Assembly (NCBI GenBank): GCA_015178975.1
Contig: WHVD01000007.1
Coordinates: 1 to 64,000 of the forward strand
DNA from: Hysterangium stoloniferum
Taxonomy: Eukaryota; Basidiomycota; Agaricomycetes; Hysterangiales; Hysterangiaceae
Length of the DNA: 64,000 bases
Direction: 5' to 3'
Shown one piece after another: positions 22,575 to 33,423 of the stretch (position 1 is its first letter; each line of letters opens with the position of its first letter). The translations under genes and the position numbers were made by a program. The notes below the pieces were generated by a model. It made no database searches, was not told the DNA's origin, and saw only the letters and a list, made by a program, of their open reading frames with translations.

Positions 22575-24554
22575 ATGTCGACTTCAAACGAGAGGACTCT
22601 GAGCAGCAACGATGTCATACGGGCCGAATGCCTCCTACAAGAAGTTGAGTGGCTGCAACCCATGGTCTCCCCAGCTGCATTGAGCGCAGAAGAACGGGAA
22701 GAGAGATTTGACGCGGTGAGAAGGGAAAGATTCCGGGTAAAGCTTCGAGACCGATGGAACTGTATCGAAGATGGGCATGGTTTGTGTTATCGAGGTCCCG
22801 AAGACGACGAGCATATACCACTGTCTGAAAAAGACGTGGAAGTTTGGGTTGAGGAATGGGTGCGCAAAATACAATAGCCTTTCATGTACACTGTTGACAC
22901 ACTGGACGCTTTTAGTGCCTAGGAGAGGCACATTGTCAAGACCCACCGACTATTATTAGAAAGCGAGGTAGATCCACCAACACGACATCGAACATGAGTC
23001 CATATCGCAGTCATAATAACATCGACTGGGGAGTGGTTTCACTGGCTGATAGCTCGTCTTCAAGTGTTGAAATTAGCCCCGGGTATTACCTAGGAGTTGT
23101 CATGGACAGGATTGGGATGAAAATGCTTTACAGCGCACAGAGAGCTTCGCTGATGGCAAAGTTGATGATATACGAGGGAATAGCCCGTGGATATGGAAGC
23201 AACAAGGCCTTTAACAAGTGTCTACAGAAGTATCTCACTCTGCCAAGACTGGGAACGGTAATTCAAGAGACCATCGATTTGATGAAGTAGGGATACAACC
23301 ACGTCAACCATTCATTACTCAACATACTCACGTCTTTCTAGACCCACCTATCCCCTTCGAATTAGACGACAGGCGTGGGTGGTCTTAAAGGAGTGGACGT
23401 ACTTACACCGGATATGGTATTCAAGTGCTAAACACCGGAGAAACGGACTTCAGACTGCCACGCTTATGACACATTTGGCTTTGGCCTTCCTCTGGTGTCC
23501 CGGCGCTCGATGGTCAGATGTAGATCGGCGATCAACTTCAATTACGTCTTCCCTTTACAAGGCTGTCATCAGATCACCACTACACACCAACGTGGATGAG
23601 GCTGCGTCCACATTCATTGTACAAATCGCCGAATATCATTCATCATCTTTTCCTTGTCCAAATTTCCTCACCAGTGACCTTTGGTATATCGTGGAACAAA
23701 TCTCCCACGTGCGTCAACTGTCTGCAGTGGAGCTCGCTGCGATCAGAGTTTACATTGAATTCTGGTTAAACCCGTGCGTCGCGACATCACATTATTGCAT
23801 CCTGCCCACCAAAACCAGAACAGACAAAATTACTCACACCGAATTTCCTTCTTTGAACCTCCTATAAGGATTCTCGTGTGTTGCATCCACCAAGATTCCT
23901 GGTTTCGAAGTGTTGCTGGAGATTTATTGAAGCTTATTTTAGACGACGCAAGCCTCCATCTAGCAACATTGACACTTCGTATCGATGAGAACATGTCAAA
24001 TTCACTTGTTCGCCGTATCTGCTACCTAGATACCTTCTTCGATGACAGCACGCTTCGCACGGATCATATCAACCAGCTGAATATGGTTTCTTCGTTCATT
24101 GAACCCCTCCTAAGGTATGTTGACAATGTTTGACCTTCAAGCACAATCTCATATCCGCCCATTCAAATATCCTACCAGTCTGATTATGACACACCCGAGT
24201 GAAACCTTTGCTCTCCTCTTTTCAGGCAGGACAATAATCGAGGTCACTTTGAAGCTGATAGCTGCATCTCCCGACATCGAATCCGCGTGTACCATAGTGC
24301 GCAGCCTCAATATAATCGACATTCTCGCTCGTGTTCTTCCACATTGTGACTCAATGCATTGCTCAATCAACGATCAATACTTCGGTGGCCGCGTTGAAGG
24401 ATTTTACCTCGCGTCGCATTCCTTCCTTTGTGTCATCGCCACGCCTTTCACCGGTGTGTGCGTAACGTCTCACTCAAGCTCCCGATCCGTGTTGGAGAAT
24501 CATGGTTGGTCTGCCGATGCTCTTCTTCCATCCATTACGCACAATATATCATAA
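22575..24554 (+). CDS. Family A gene, intact copy 6 (566 aa)
   Basis: Five exons: 22,575-22,859, 22,916-23,286, 23,342-23,764, 23,869-24,114, 24,179-24,554 (285, 371, 423, 246 and 376 nt; total 1,701, i.e. 566 codons plus stop). Donors are GTGCGC, GTAGGG, GTTAAA and GTATGT; all acceptors end in AG; introns are 56, 55, 104 and 64 bp. Phases are 0, 2, 2, 2 and every junction keeps the frame. The start is in context CACCAATG and begins MSTSNE. Exon 1 is acidic (VEVWVEEW end), exon 2 has a Ser cluster and LMAKLMIYEG, exon 3 has RWSDVDRRSTSITSSLYKAV and HVRQLSAVELAAIR, exon 5 has EVTLKLIAASPDIESACT and FLCVIATPFTGVCVTS. No signal peptide, membrane span or known catalytic motif is seen; the protein looks helical and cytosolic or nuclear (inference). 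B copy 5 is convergent, 137 bp beyond the stop. Function unknown. Confidence 0.8.
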
Positions 24555-24691
24555 TTTCTCTTTGGTAACACGGACACATTATCTACCCAGGAGAAAGGAT
24601 ACTACTATTAGTCTTCAGTTAACTCCCCTTTGGCAATATTTCTAATTTATGTAAAGCTACATAGTTTGAGAAAATTAAAGAGCGCATGTAG

Positions 24692-25746
24692 TCACATTTT
24701 ACTTTGTGTGCTTCGCAGCTTCTCGTTGATTCTATACATACGTTTCATATATTGGTGGGCGTTAGTGGTGGCTAGAATCACATCCAATTTATCAACGAGA
24801 ATCACTTCAAATAGAATACGACTCGGAGCTTTCAAAGAATGCAGCGTATCAGTTAGTTGAGATAGCAGGAAGCAAGTCATTGAAGAGCAGCAACCACCAC
24901 CCGTAACTCACTAATCCATGCCGACAGTTATCTCGGGCCGATTCACCTAATATTTAAAATCTATGTTTAATCTTCTGATTGGCTACCATGAGGCACAAAA
25001 TCTGGAATAAAAGGAAGGGGATTTGAAAGGGTGTTGGGCGCATTCAATTAAGTATTTCTCTCCATTCGAAACCTTGACCCGATGATGGAGCGCCTCGCTC
25101 CCATGGGATCCGACTTGAGAAAAACGACCATCGCGAATATTGAAAGGAAGGTAAAACGAGAACCACAAAGCACGTTTGAGACCCATATAGTGTATAACTG
25201 ATACTTAGCGATACAGGAGAAGTTCGAGGAAGACAGATTCCATGACCACTTGATGGCAAACCGGTGTAAATTAGCAATAACAAAGCTTTCGGGGTGACAC
25301 ACCTGGTTGTGACCGATATTATGTGACAGCGACTTCAATATCTTTGATCACAAGTGTAGTTGATTTTTTGTCGGACAAATATTGAGGGAGGAGAATGAAG
25401 AGGAAGAAGGACCCAGTGACACGGGGTATACTGAAGAAGACAAAGCATCAGTCAATTGGTATTTGATGAGGGCGGCTCACGGAGGGAAGTCCCCTTAATC
25501 TAGAGTGCGCGCGTGGACATGGTCCAGCGTGTGGAACAGCCTGGAGCAAGATAGCCGTTCTTCCTCCCAGCGCTTCAAACTATTGGAGTGGTGAGTCTTC
25601 AATTGGATCAGGTCTTTTATTATATTTCAACGGAACCTCTTTGAGCACCTGGCTGCCTTTGGACTCTTATTACCACAAACAATCAACAGAGTGAGACATC
25701 TTGTCTGGGTGAACACGTTCCTCGGCTTCCGAGAACCTTTTGCCAT
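24692..25746 (-). CDS. Family B gene copy 5, probably damaged
   Basis: Convergent partner of intact A copy 6. ATG at 25,746 (MAKGSRKPRNVFTQ...), Cys-containing CGNKSPKAARCSKRFR, then LKTHH; a TGA falls soon after, so either an intron is missed or the copy is broken. The middle has FAIKWSWNLSSSNFSCIAKY and KSDPMGARRSIIG (about 25,080-25,260). The last intron has a GTGAGT donor and CTAAC branch; the last exon (to TGA at 24,692) reads SRILFEVILVDKLDVILATT then YMKRMYRINEKLRSTQ. The whole protein would be about 300-350 residues. No domain is recognised. B always lies tail-to-tail with A, so transcripts may overlap. Confidence 0.45.
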
Positions 25747-26198
25747 CTTTCACCGACCATTGCACGATTTCTGGGGATTCTGAGTTCTCGTCATTATGTA
25801 TCTAAGCATCGTGGGTCTCATCAGTTCAGTTACAAGCGACTATAATCCAATTTAGACCACCAGCCGCTCTTTAAATGGCAATGATATAAATAACAATCCC
25901 GGTCTGGCACGTCCAATGAGATACCCAGCTGTCAACTTATGAACTTGCATATAATAATCTATGTAATTATGTACTAATACACACACACCAGCATGCTTAA
26001 AAACATTACAATATATCCCCTGTACACAATATATTAACAAAACTAGGGCGATAAGAAAATGAAAATACAACGAGAAGTGACGCAGGCAGGATATTACATA
26101 TACCTTTTGCATCATGAACCTTGAAGGTCCAGGAAGGGAAACGAGGAGCATAACCATGACAACATTCAACCATATCGGGGTTTCCGTCACGATCCAGG
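25747..26198. other. Divergent spacer beyond B copy 5
   Basis: Same type of AT-rich spacer as 11,830-12,365. A minus-strand frame (26,190-25,852) reads NVVMVMLLVSLPGPSRFMM and CVLVHNYIDYYMQVHKLTAG. The second part also occurs at 61,030-61,160. It could be a hydrophobic 5' exon of B, but there is no splice evidence for that. Confidence 0.35.
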
Positions 26199-26710
26199 TT
26201 GCTGGGAAAAGACAAAGGACTCAAACTCAAGCTGGGGGATAAAAATACTTTACAGAGCAAGAAATATTCGTTGATGACAAAGTTGATGATATACAACCGA
26301 ATGGTGCGTGGACGATGGGAAGGCCGGAATCTCGTTGATGGGTCTCGGCTCACCTATCTCACCCCACTCAGGCTGGGAATAGTAATTCAAAGGAGCATTG
26401 ATTGATTGAGGTAGGGATACAACAGCGTCAATCAGCGAATACATTCAAAATACTCACATCCTTTTAGACCCACCTATCCCCGTCGAATTCGAAAACAGGC
26501 GGGGATGGTCTTAGAAGGATTCATCTGGGTTTAAAATGGTGGGAGGAACTGACGAAGCACTGCCAAGCTTCTGGCGTATTTGGGTTCGGCCTTCTCCTTG
26601 TCTCCCGGCGCTCGATGGGACGATAGAGATCGGCCATCAACTCCAATTACGTCTTCGCTGCACAATGCTGTAATGAAATCAGCGCGACCAACGTGGATGA
26701 GATTGCACCA
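26199..26710 (+). pseudogene. Family A copy 7, exon 2-3 fragments
   Basis: Exon 2 core from about 26,250 (LMTKLMIYNRMVRG, then LGIVIQRSID), intron 2 about 26,410-26,467, and the first part of exon 3 up to TNVDEIA near 26,707. Exon 1, most of exon 3 and exons 4-5 are gone. It runs head-on into copy 8, which is on the other strand. Confidence 0.6.
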
Positions 26711-26967
26711 CCTTCCGCGTCTTCTTCCGACAGTGCTATGTGCTGGTCGTCGTCATATGCTAGGCAACATAAACAGGACCCATGTTCGAGACAGCTACAT
26801 CGCCCTCGAAGCTTCATCAGAGGTCTTTCCCTCATTCCAGTTTCATCGATCCCCTGTCGTTCCATCCTCAATACAGCCGGGGAAACCAAGGGTTTTAGCC
26901 AGTCAACCTCTTGGAGGAGGGAGAGGGCATCCTGCTCACTCGGAGCTATCTCGTTGGACGTTGACAT
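26711..26967 (-). pseudogene. Family A copy 8, exon 1 only
   Basis: ATG at 26,967: MSTSNEIAPSEQDALSLLQE, then WLKPLVSPAVLRMERQGIDE and DDDQHIALSEEDAE. Exon 1 is open and nearly complete but stops short of VEEW at the junction with copy 7. Belongs to the same subfamily as copies 3 and 15. Confidence 0.65.
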
Positions 26968-27660
26968 TGGTGGGTAGCAGTAGTGCTCGGACCGGGATGG
27001 AATGCCGCGCCTTTAAGCTGAAGTTAGCCCGAGAGTCGATTTCCAAGCATAGCATTGTGGCCGTGCTCCTCCGGATACACAGCGTTCAATCCTTTCCTTG
27101 CAAACAACTTGAGGTCCCACTTGTCCTCCTTGAATAATAAAGCCAGGATATTTCCACGTTACCTTACCCTCTTTACACATATTCCTTCCATTTCAGCAGA
27201 TGATCTCCCGCAGACAACACACATGGCAGCTAAGAATAAATTGACAGGCCGTCACCGCGCAATATGCTACCTTCCGAGTTCTTCAGTGCTAGCTTTCAGG
27301 GAAATCCAGCTCTCCCGTCAGAAGTGACATCTCCACGGATAGAATATGTCAGTGCAGTGGAAGCTATCCATGGCAGTGCTTATTAGGTACAGCCCCAGGC
27401 GCTTTCGACTCCGGCTAGCGCTTCGTGTTCAATTCTTTCATACTTGCAAGCAATCCATTCCAACAATTCATTACTGATGCTAATGGGCGTCAACCCTTAA
27501 TATCCTTCTTTGTGCCGACTCCGTCCAGTTTTTATCAACAAATTGTGCGTGCAATCATCAGTCAATGACTATTAATTACACGCTAGTCTTATTATTACCC
27601 TGACCTTCTCAGTAACCTAATTCGCCCCAGCCTCACCTTATTTATTAAACACTTGTTAAT
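26968..27660 (-). pseudogene. Region C copy 5
   Basis: Upstream region of A copy 8, close to 16,269-16,970 base for base, including the SVRYS..RERLGLYL-like segment (now interrupted) and the Cys-x2-Cys region. Part of the 16.0-17.0 / 26.7-27.66 direct duplication. Confidence 0.4.
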
Positions 27661-28311
27661 CCGACTCGACAATGTCAAGGTAGATGAAACATTGTGAGCC
27701 ACCATAGCCTGACCTCTTGGAGAGCTCTTCGGGTGTGTAAAGATTCACCATACTCTATATGCCTTTACGTACCCTTTTCCTGCCAACTTGTCCGCCCCTT
27801 CGAAGCCGATCGCTCCATTGTCCCTGGTAACTTCACAACGGCTGTTTTAGCAATCTTTATGCCCTCCCACTGTAGTGATTTCCCATCGTATCCGGGGGTA
27901 TTATGCCAGTTGACCCATTCACGTTCACTTGTTTTCATGATTCTTGTGTTCGGACCGAATTAGTACTGTGAGTCTATATCAACCTCTAAGCTCACATCCG
28001 TTGGTCCACCGTTGCTAGAACCATATTTGGCCCGCCTTGAAAACATTATACTTGATGGAGGGCCTGAAGCATAATCGATATTTTTCTCAGAATTTCCATC
28101 TCAAAGCTATGTCATGCTCTCCGCAGCAGCATTTCGATTTCACTATGCCTACACGCTCTGTACACGCAATGATTAAAGCTTGATCTGTGCGTTCGCTTCG
28201 GCCATCATCTCTTCTCCTTACTATTCACTTTATTTTTCCAAAGGCTAGTGTTGTTCCAGGAGGCTAAACCCCCTTCGAACGTTCTTATGGCTCACATCAG
28301 GATTGAACCAC
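27661..28311 (+). repeat. Repeat D copy 1, left part
   Basis: Shared with 53,096-53,530: both start at an ACAATGTCAAG-type motif that also follows other C copies, then share TACGTRCCCTTTTCCTGCCAAC and downstream sequence. Frames on the + strand are related between copies (an FTTVV/FTTAV segment) but interrupted. Interrupted on the right by a solo LTR. Confidence 0.45.
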
Positions 28312-28527
28312 TGTAATCCTGGTGCCCCCAGTCTTACGCACGGACCCTTTAGTTTTATGTGATTACATAATCACCGCGTTTTACGGTATAAGTAGCCGGG
28401 AAGTTTTCAGGACCTTAGATCTTACCGTACGCTGCACTTGCCTGTATCCTGTTCTGTTCTGGACAATACACCGTGGTCCTGTCAACTTGTGTGACCGCCA
28501 GTGATCCCTATTGACGACGGGATTACA
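28312..28527 (+). mobile_element. Solo LTR, family S, copy 1
   Basis: 216 bp. Ends are TGTAATCC...GGATTACA, perfect 8-bp inverted termini of TG..CA type. The flanking 5 bp are ACCAC on both sides (28,307-28,311 and 28,528-28,532), a perfect target duplication. No internal coding region, so it is a recombination-derived solo LTR. The same family is at 60,222-60,475, with GTGGTCCTGTCAACT near the 3' end in both. The intact target duplication suggests relatively recent insertion. Confidence 0.85.
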
Positions 28528-28744
28528 ACCACCTTGAATTGCACTCATGCTGCAGTATTCCTTCTTGTCTCATTTTAACATTCAGGACCGCTCACCCTTT
28601 TCAGAAAAGGTGGTAATTGTACTTCATGCAACATACTCCAACTGAGATGAAAGGAGATATCTACTCGGTTTGCACTGAGCGCCATTCTTGTTTATCAACA
28701 CGTTTGTGCCATGCATAGTCCAGCTATTGGCAAGAACTCTTGAG
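28528..28744 (+). repeat. Repeat D copy 1, right part
   Basis: Continues repeat D after the solo LTR. Matches parts of 53,960-54,330: an AGGACCGCTC segment and a GAGCGCCA-TCTTGT segment, ending with GAGAACTCTTGAGT-like sequence. No open frame. Confidence 0.4.
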
Positions 28745-28935
28745 TATTGTCGGACTCACAACTATATACAACGTGTGTATAGCATCAACAAGAAGTTGCC
28801 AACTACACACGTGCGGTAAAAAGTGACTATATGCGCTCTTTAATTCGCTCAAACTATGTAGCTTTACACAAATTAGAAATACTTCCAAAAGGGGAGCTAA
28901 GTAAAGAGTAATAGTATTATTCTTCCTCCTGATGC
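28745..28935 (+). pseudogene. Family B copy 6, tail fragment
   Basis: Only the end of the last B exon (YIQRVYSINKKLPTTHV-type reading, then the usual 3' flank with AGCTTTACACAAATTAGAAA) is present. It joins directly to a C fragment at about 28,935. Confidence 0.4.
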
Positions 28936-29250
28936 GCAGATCGTCGACGGCAGTGGGCATATGGCAGCTACAAATAGTTTGATGAGCCTTCGCCACATAA
29001 TGTGGCAACTTCCGACTTCTTGAGCGCTTGATTTTTGGGAAATTCAGGTTTTACATGAGTTGAGAGGTGACATCTCGGTTGATAGAATATATAAATGCAG
29101 TGGATGCTATCCATGACAGTGCTTCTTACAGCCTCGGGCGCTGTCCACTATGGCTATATCTAACGGGAACATCCGCTTCGTATTCAATTCTTTCGGAATT
29201 CCAATTTCGATAATTCTTTGCTGAGGCTAAATTGGCGTAAATAGTGAATA
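28936..29250 (-). pseudogene. Region C copy 6
   Basis: Minus strand: AKAHQTICSCHMPTAVDD (about 29,005-28,950), preceded by the ELNTKRMFPLDIAIVDSARG part. Frames are shifted relative to other C copies. Confidence 0.35.
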
Positions 29251-29549
29251 TACCTAATTACACGGTCCATCTGAGTGAAGTCAGCTAACAAGAGTAAAGC
29301 CCGTAGGGAAAGTATCAGGCGCCGAGCGGCGAAGGTTGGAAATAGAAGTCTACGGCACGAGATATGATTCCACAAAGCCAGCACCTAGAGCGACCGTGGT
29401 AGAAAAACTTCATGCTATGAACCGTACGCCTCCTGCAATGATAACTTGGATAATAATCACTTGACACCGACCTGATTAGGCCTGAGACCTTTAGAGAGAT
29501 AATGACGATAACTTTGAATCGCGAGGAATCATGAAATGGTCGGTGAGAG
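29251..29549. other. Second type of C/B divergent spacer
   Basis: Lies between C (leftward) and B (rightward). Shares AAGTCTACGGCAC and TATGATTCCACAAAGC with 45,690-45,780, so the spacer was duplicated with its genes. No gene. Confidence 0.35.
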
Positions 29550-29665
29550 ATGCCAAAAGGTACTCGGACGCCAAGGAACGTATTCTCCCGGATAATGGCG
29601 ACAACATGTCTCACTCTGATCCTTGTTTGCGGTACTCGGAATACGAATCCTGGCAGGTGCTCATC
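29550..29665 (+). pseudogene. Family B copy 7, 5' fragment
   Basis: ATG at 29,550: MPKGTRTPRNVFSRIMATTC and LILVCGTRNTNPGRCSS, the conserved amino end of B, cut at about 29,660 by a junction with A copy 9. Confidence 0.5.
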
Positions 29666-30374
29666 TCTACCTCATCAAATCAATGATCTCTTGAATTACT
29701 ATTCACAGTATTGGCACCGTGAGATAGCTGAGCAGAAACTTGTCGATGACGTTCTGGCCTTCCCATGGTCCACGCGTCATTCGCTCGTATATCATCAACT
29801 TGGTCATCAGGGAAACTTTATTTGCGCTGTAAAGCACTTTATTCCAACCATTTCCAAACCGACTCCACAGTAATACCCGGGGAAAATTTCCACGCTTGGC
29901 GACGAGCTATCCGGCGATGAGACAACCCCCCAGTCTTTGTCATACTGAGAACATGGACTGACTTTGAATGTGGCGTTGGTGGATCTCCCTCGTATCTTAA
30001 TATTATTAGGTGGGTCATCGCCAGTTCTCTCTCCTTGAGTCTGACAAAATCCGGTCTGTAACCAGGGTAAAGAAAAATATTTGCTCCTACGCACCCATTC
30101 CTCGACCCAACCATCCACTCTTCTTCAGACGGTGGTATGTGCTAGTAGTCATCGGGTGCTGGGTAACATAGACTGTTCTCGCGATGGAGACAGCTACATT
30201 GTTCTCGAATCTTAATCAGAAATCCTTCCCTCATTTCGGTCTCATTTATCTCCTGGCGTTCCAAACACAATATAGCCGGTGAAACCAAGGTTGTAGCCAC
30301 TCAACCTCTTGCAGGAGGCGTTCAGCCCGTCCGATATCGTGGCTGCTCAGAGTCGTCGCATTTGAAGTTGACAT
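29666..30374 (-). pseudogene. Family A copy 9, exons 1-2
   Basis: ATG at 30,374. Exon 1 (about 30,374-30,085) is interrupted; exon 2 is recognisable (DDPPNNIKIRGRSTNATFK, YDKDWGVVSSPDSSS). It ends at the end of exon 2, where it is joined to B copy 7 on the opposite strand; exons 3-5 are absent. Confidence 0.6.
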
Positions 30375-31065
30375 TGGTTGGTAACAGATTGTTGTGAAAC
30401 CGAAGAGGACGCTGCGATTTTAAGGTGCAGGCATGAGGGGAATTATTTTCCAGGTATAGCATTGTGGCGGTGCTTTATACAGGATACCCAGCGTTTCATC
30501 CTTCCTTTGAAATCACTTGAGGGTCCGTTCGTCCTTTTCCAATAATACAGCCAGGATACTCTCAAGTTACTTTACCATTTTCGTTTGCCGCTATTCCTTA
30601 ACTTCATCAGATCGCATACTGCAGACGCCACATGTGGCCGCTGGGAATATATTGACAAGCTCTCACCGCATAATGTGGTAACTTCTCAGTTCGTGAGCGC
30701 TATATTTTATATCAATCCAGCCTTTCTGTCAGTTAATAAGTGACATCTCCATGCATGGAATATGTAAATGCAGTAAATGCTATCCAAGGCATGTACAGCC
30801 TTAGACGCTTCTGACTCCGGCTATATCCAACGGAAATATGCGCTCCGTGTTCAATTCTTGCAGAATTCCAACGATCAATCCACTTGAATAATTCCTTAGT
30901 CATGCTTATTGGGGTCAAACCTGAATATTCTAGATTGCAGCCAGTCTATCAGTGTTTTCACCAACAAATTATGTGTAATCTATATTCAATCATTATTGCT
31001 TAGACTTTCCCGTTGAGTGAACCTATTCACCCCGGGCTCAAGTTATTTATCATGGACCTCCCTCT
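30375..31065 (-). pseudogene. Region C copy 7
   Basis: Minus strand: MTPISMTKELFKWIDRWNSA, RIEHGAHISVGYSRSQKRLR (30,918-30,790). Upstream sequence to 31,065 matches other C leaders and ends at the ATGTCAAGGCAGAT motif. Confidence 0.4.
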
Positions 31066-31098
31066 TCGACGCGAAAATGTCAAGGCAGATAAAGTATT

Positions 31099-31380
31099 TT
31101 GAGCCACTGTAGCTGGGCCTCTTGCAGATGGAGCTCCTCAGGTTTGTATTCCGAACTAACCGACACGCTGCTTGCCTTGAGACCTCCGAGTGGTATTCTA
31201 TTTGAAGTGATTCTCATTGAAAAATCGGATATCATTCTAATCACGACTAAGCCCCGCCCATATATGCGACCTCTCTATACCATCAACGAGAAGCTGCCCA
31301 GAACACAAAGGCGGTAAAAAGTGACTATATGCGCTCTTGGATGCGCTCAAACTATATAGCTTTACATAAATTAGAAACAT
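31099..31380 (+). pseudogene. Family B copy 8, 3' exon
   Basis: Reads ELTDTLLALRPPSGILFEVI then LIEKSDIILITT, YMRPLYTINEKLPRTQRR and stop at about 31,317. Convergent with A copy 10. The sequence before 31,150 is repeat-D-like, so most of B is missing. Confidence 0.5.
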
Positions 31381-31394
31381 TCCCAAAAGGCGAT

Positions 31395-33423
31395 TTAAGT
31401 AAAGAGTAATAGCACCGTCCTTCCTCCTGGTTCGGATAATGGATCGGTGTTATCCAAGAGAAATTGGGATATATCGGGTGGAATGGGTAGAGCAAGCGCA
31501 TCGGCAGGCCAACCATGATCCTTTAACACATATTTGCAGTTCGAATTAGAGGTGACCGACACGCCGGTAAAAGGTGTGGCGATGACGGAAAGGAGGGAAT
31601 GACCCATGAGGCGCAATTTCTCAAAGGGGATAAGAGTGGATTGATCGTTGATTGAGCCACGCATTGTGTCACAATGTGCGAGAAGACGATCGACAGTGGC
31701 GATTATATCTAGGTTGCGCACTGTGGTACACGCGGATTCGATGTCGGAAGATCCAGCTATCAGCTTCAGAGTAACGTCAATCAGGTCTTCGCCTGACCAC
31801 AGGAGCCATAAATTTGGACGCTTGTGTGTCAGAATCAGACTGGTAGGATATGTTCATGGGCAGATAGGAGGTGATGCTGAAAGGTAGAGCATCGGCAACA
31901 TACCTTAGGAGGGGTTCAATGAGCGAATAAATCACATTAAACTGGTTGATATAATCTATGCGAGGGCTGCTGTCGTCGAAGAAGGTTTTCAGGGACCAGA
32001 TATCATTCAGCAGTGACCACGATATCTCCTCATCGATATGAAAAGTCAAGGACGCTATATGGCGGTTGGTGTCGTCCACTAGAACCTTCAATACATCTCC
32101 AGCAATATATCGAAACCAGCGATCTTGGCTCATGCAACGCGCGAGAAGTTGTATAGCAGATTAATGCAATACATTTCGGCATCCGGAATTTTGTCTGTTA
32201 TGGTTTTGGTGGGCGGCAGGAAAAAATGATGTGATGTCGGGACGCACGGTTGTACCCAGAATTCAATGCAACCTCTGATGGCAGTGAGCTCCTCTACAGA
32301 CAGTTGACGCACGTGGGAGATCTCTTGCACGATATACACAAGTTCGTCAACGAGGAGGGGATATTGATAGCATGACAAATATCGTGCGATTTGTAGAATA
32401 AACGTCGACGCAACCTCATTCAGGTTGTTATGTAGCGGTGATTTGATTACAGTGTTATAAAGCAATGACGTAATTGCAGTCGATGACCGATCTGTATCTT
32501 CCCATCGAGCGCCGGGACACCAGTAGAAGGCCGAAGCCAAATATTTCATAAGCATGGCACTGTTACCGTGCTTCCGCCATATATCATCTGAAATCCTGAC
32601 CCCCCCTAAGACCACTGACGCCTGTTGTCGAATTCGGTGTGGGTATATGGGTCTATACACATTGAGTAAGTTGGTCCTGTGTGTTTAATGATTGATGCCA
32701 TTGTATCCCTACCTCAATAAATCGATGGTCTCCTGAATTACTATTCCGAGTCTTGGCAGAGTGAGATGCTTGTGTAGGAACTTGTTGAAGGGCTTGTCGT
32801 CTCCATGAACCATTCGCTTGTATACCATTAACTTTGCCATCAGTGCAGCTGTCTTTGCGTTGTAAAGTACATTCCTCCCAACCCTTTCCAAACCGACTCT
32901 ACAATAATGCCCCGGATCGATTTCAATACTTGAAGATGGCGATGAGCTCTCATCATCCAGTGAGACCACTCCCCAGTCCACGTCATGACTGTAGTATGGA
33001 CTGAGGTTGGATGTGGCGATGGTGGATCTACCTCGCATTGGAATAATAATCGGTGGATCATGACAATTTGTCTCTCCTAGGCACTGAATGCTTCTAGTTT
33101 TTCAACAGTTACATACAAGGCCATCTCATTTTGCGTACCCATTCCTCAACCCAAACCTCCACATCTTCTGCAGACAATGGGATATGCTGGTTGTCTTCTG
33201 GAACTCGATAGCACAAACCGTGCCCATGTAAGATGCAGCTCCATCTTTCTCGAAGTTTTACTCGAAATCTTTCCCTCATTCCCGTGTCAATGATCTCCTT
33301 CCGTTCTTCTGAGCCCAATGCCGCTGGTGAAACCAATGGTTGTAGCCACTCAACCTCTTGTAGGAGGGTTTCAGCCGGTCCGATATCGTGGCTGATCAGA
33401 GTCGTCTCGTTTGAAGTTGACAT
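31395..33423 (-). CDS. Family A copy 10, nearly intact, altered intron 3 acceptor
   Basis: ATG at 33,423. Exons 33,423-33,139 (285 nt), 33,083-32,713 (371 nt), 32,652-32,256, 32,148-31,904 and from 31,839. Exons 1 and 2 have exactly the lengths of the intact copies and all their frames are open. Intron 3 has a GTACAA donor (phase 0), but the acceptor that is CAG elsewhere is CAA here (31-strand position 32,149), so normal splicing is probably lost. The usual stop after ...PPDIS is replaced, and the frame runs about 26 codons further to 31,395. It has DDESSSPSSS in the Ser cluster. It may be recently dead, or may use an unseen acceptor. Confidence 0.6.

Noticed and set aside
22575-24554. Family A as a transposase or viral protein
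   Set aside because: No DDE triad, zinc ribbon, helicase or capsid hallmark could be seen, and no consistent terminal repeats border the module. Not excluded, only unsupported.
28312-28527. Solo LTR read as a host coding exon (an open + frame at 28,322-28,504)
   Set aside because: Exact inverted ends and target duplication explain the segment; the frame is not kept in the second copy.
29315-29614. Antisense frame over the B start (RHVVAIIREN...)
   Set aside because: Recurs because the B amino end is conserved; the sense reading has a shared ATG and the same order of segments in more copies.
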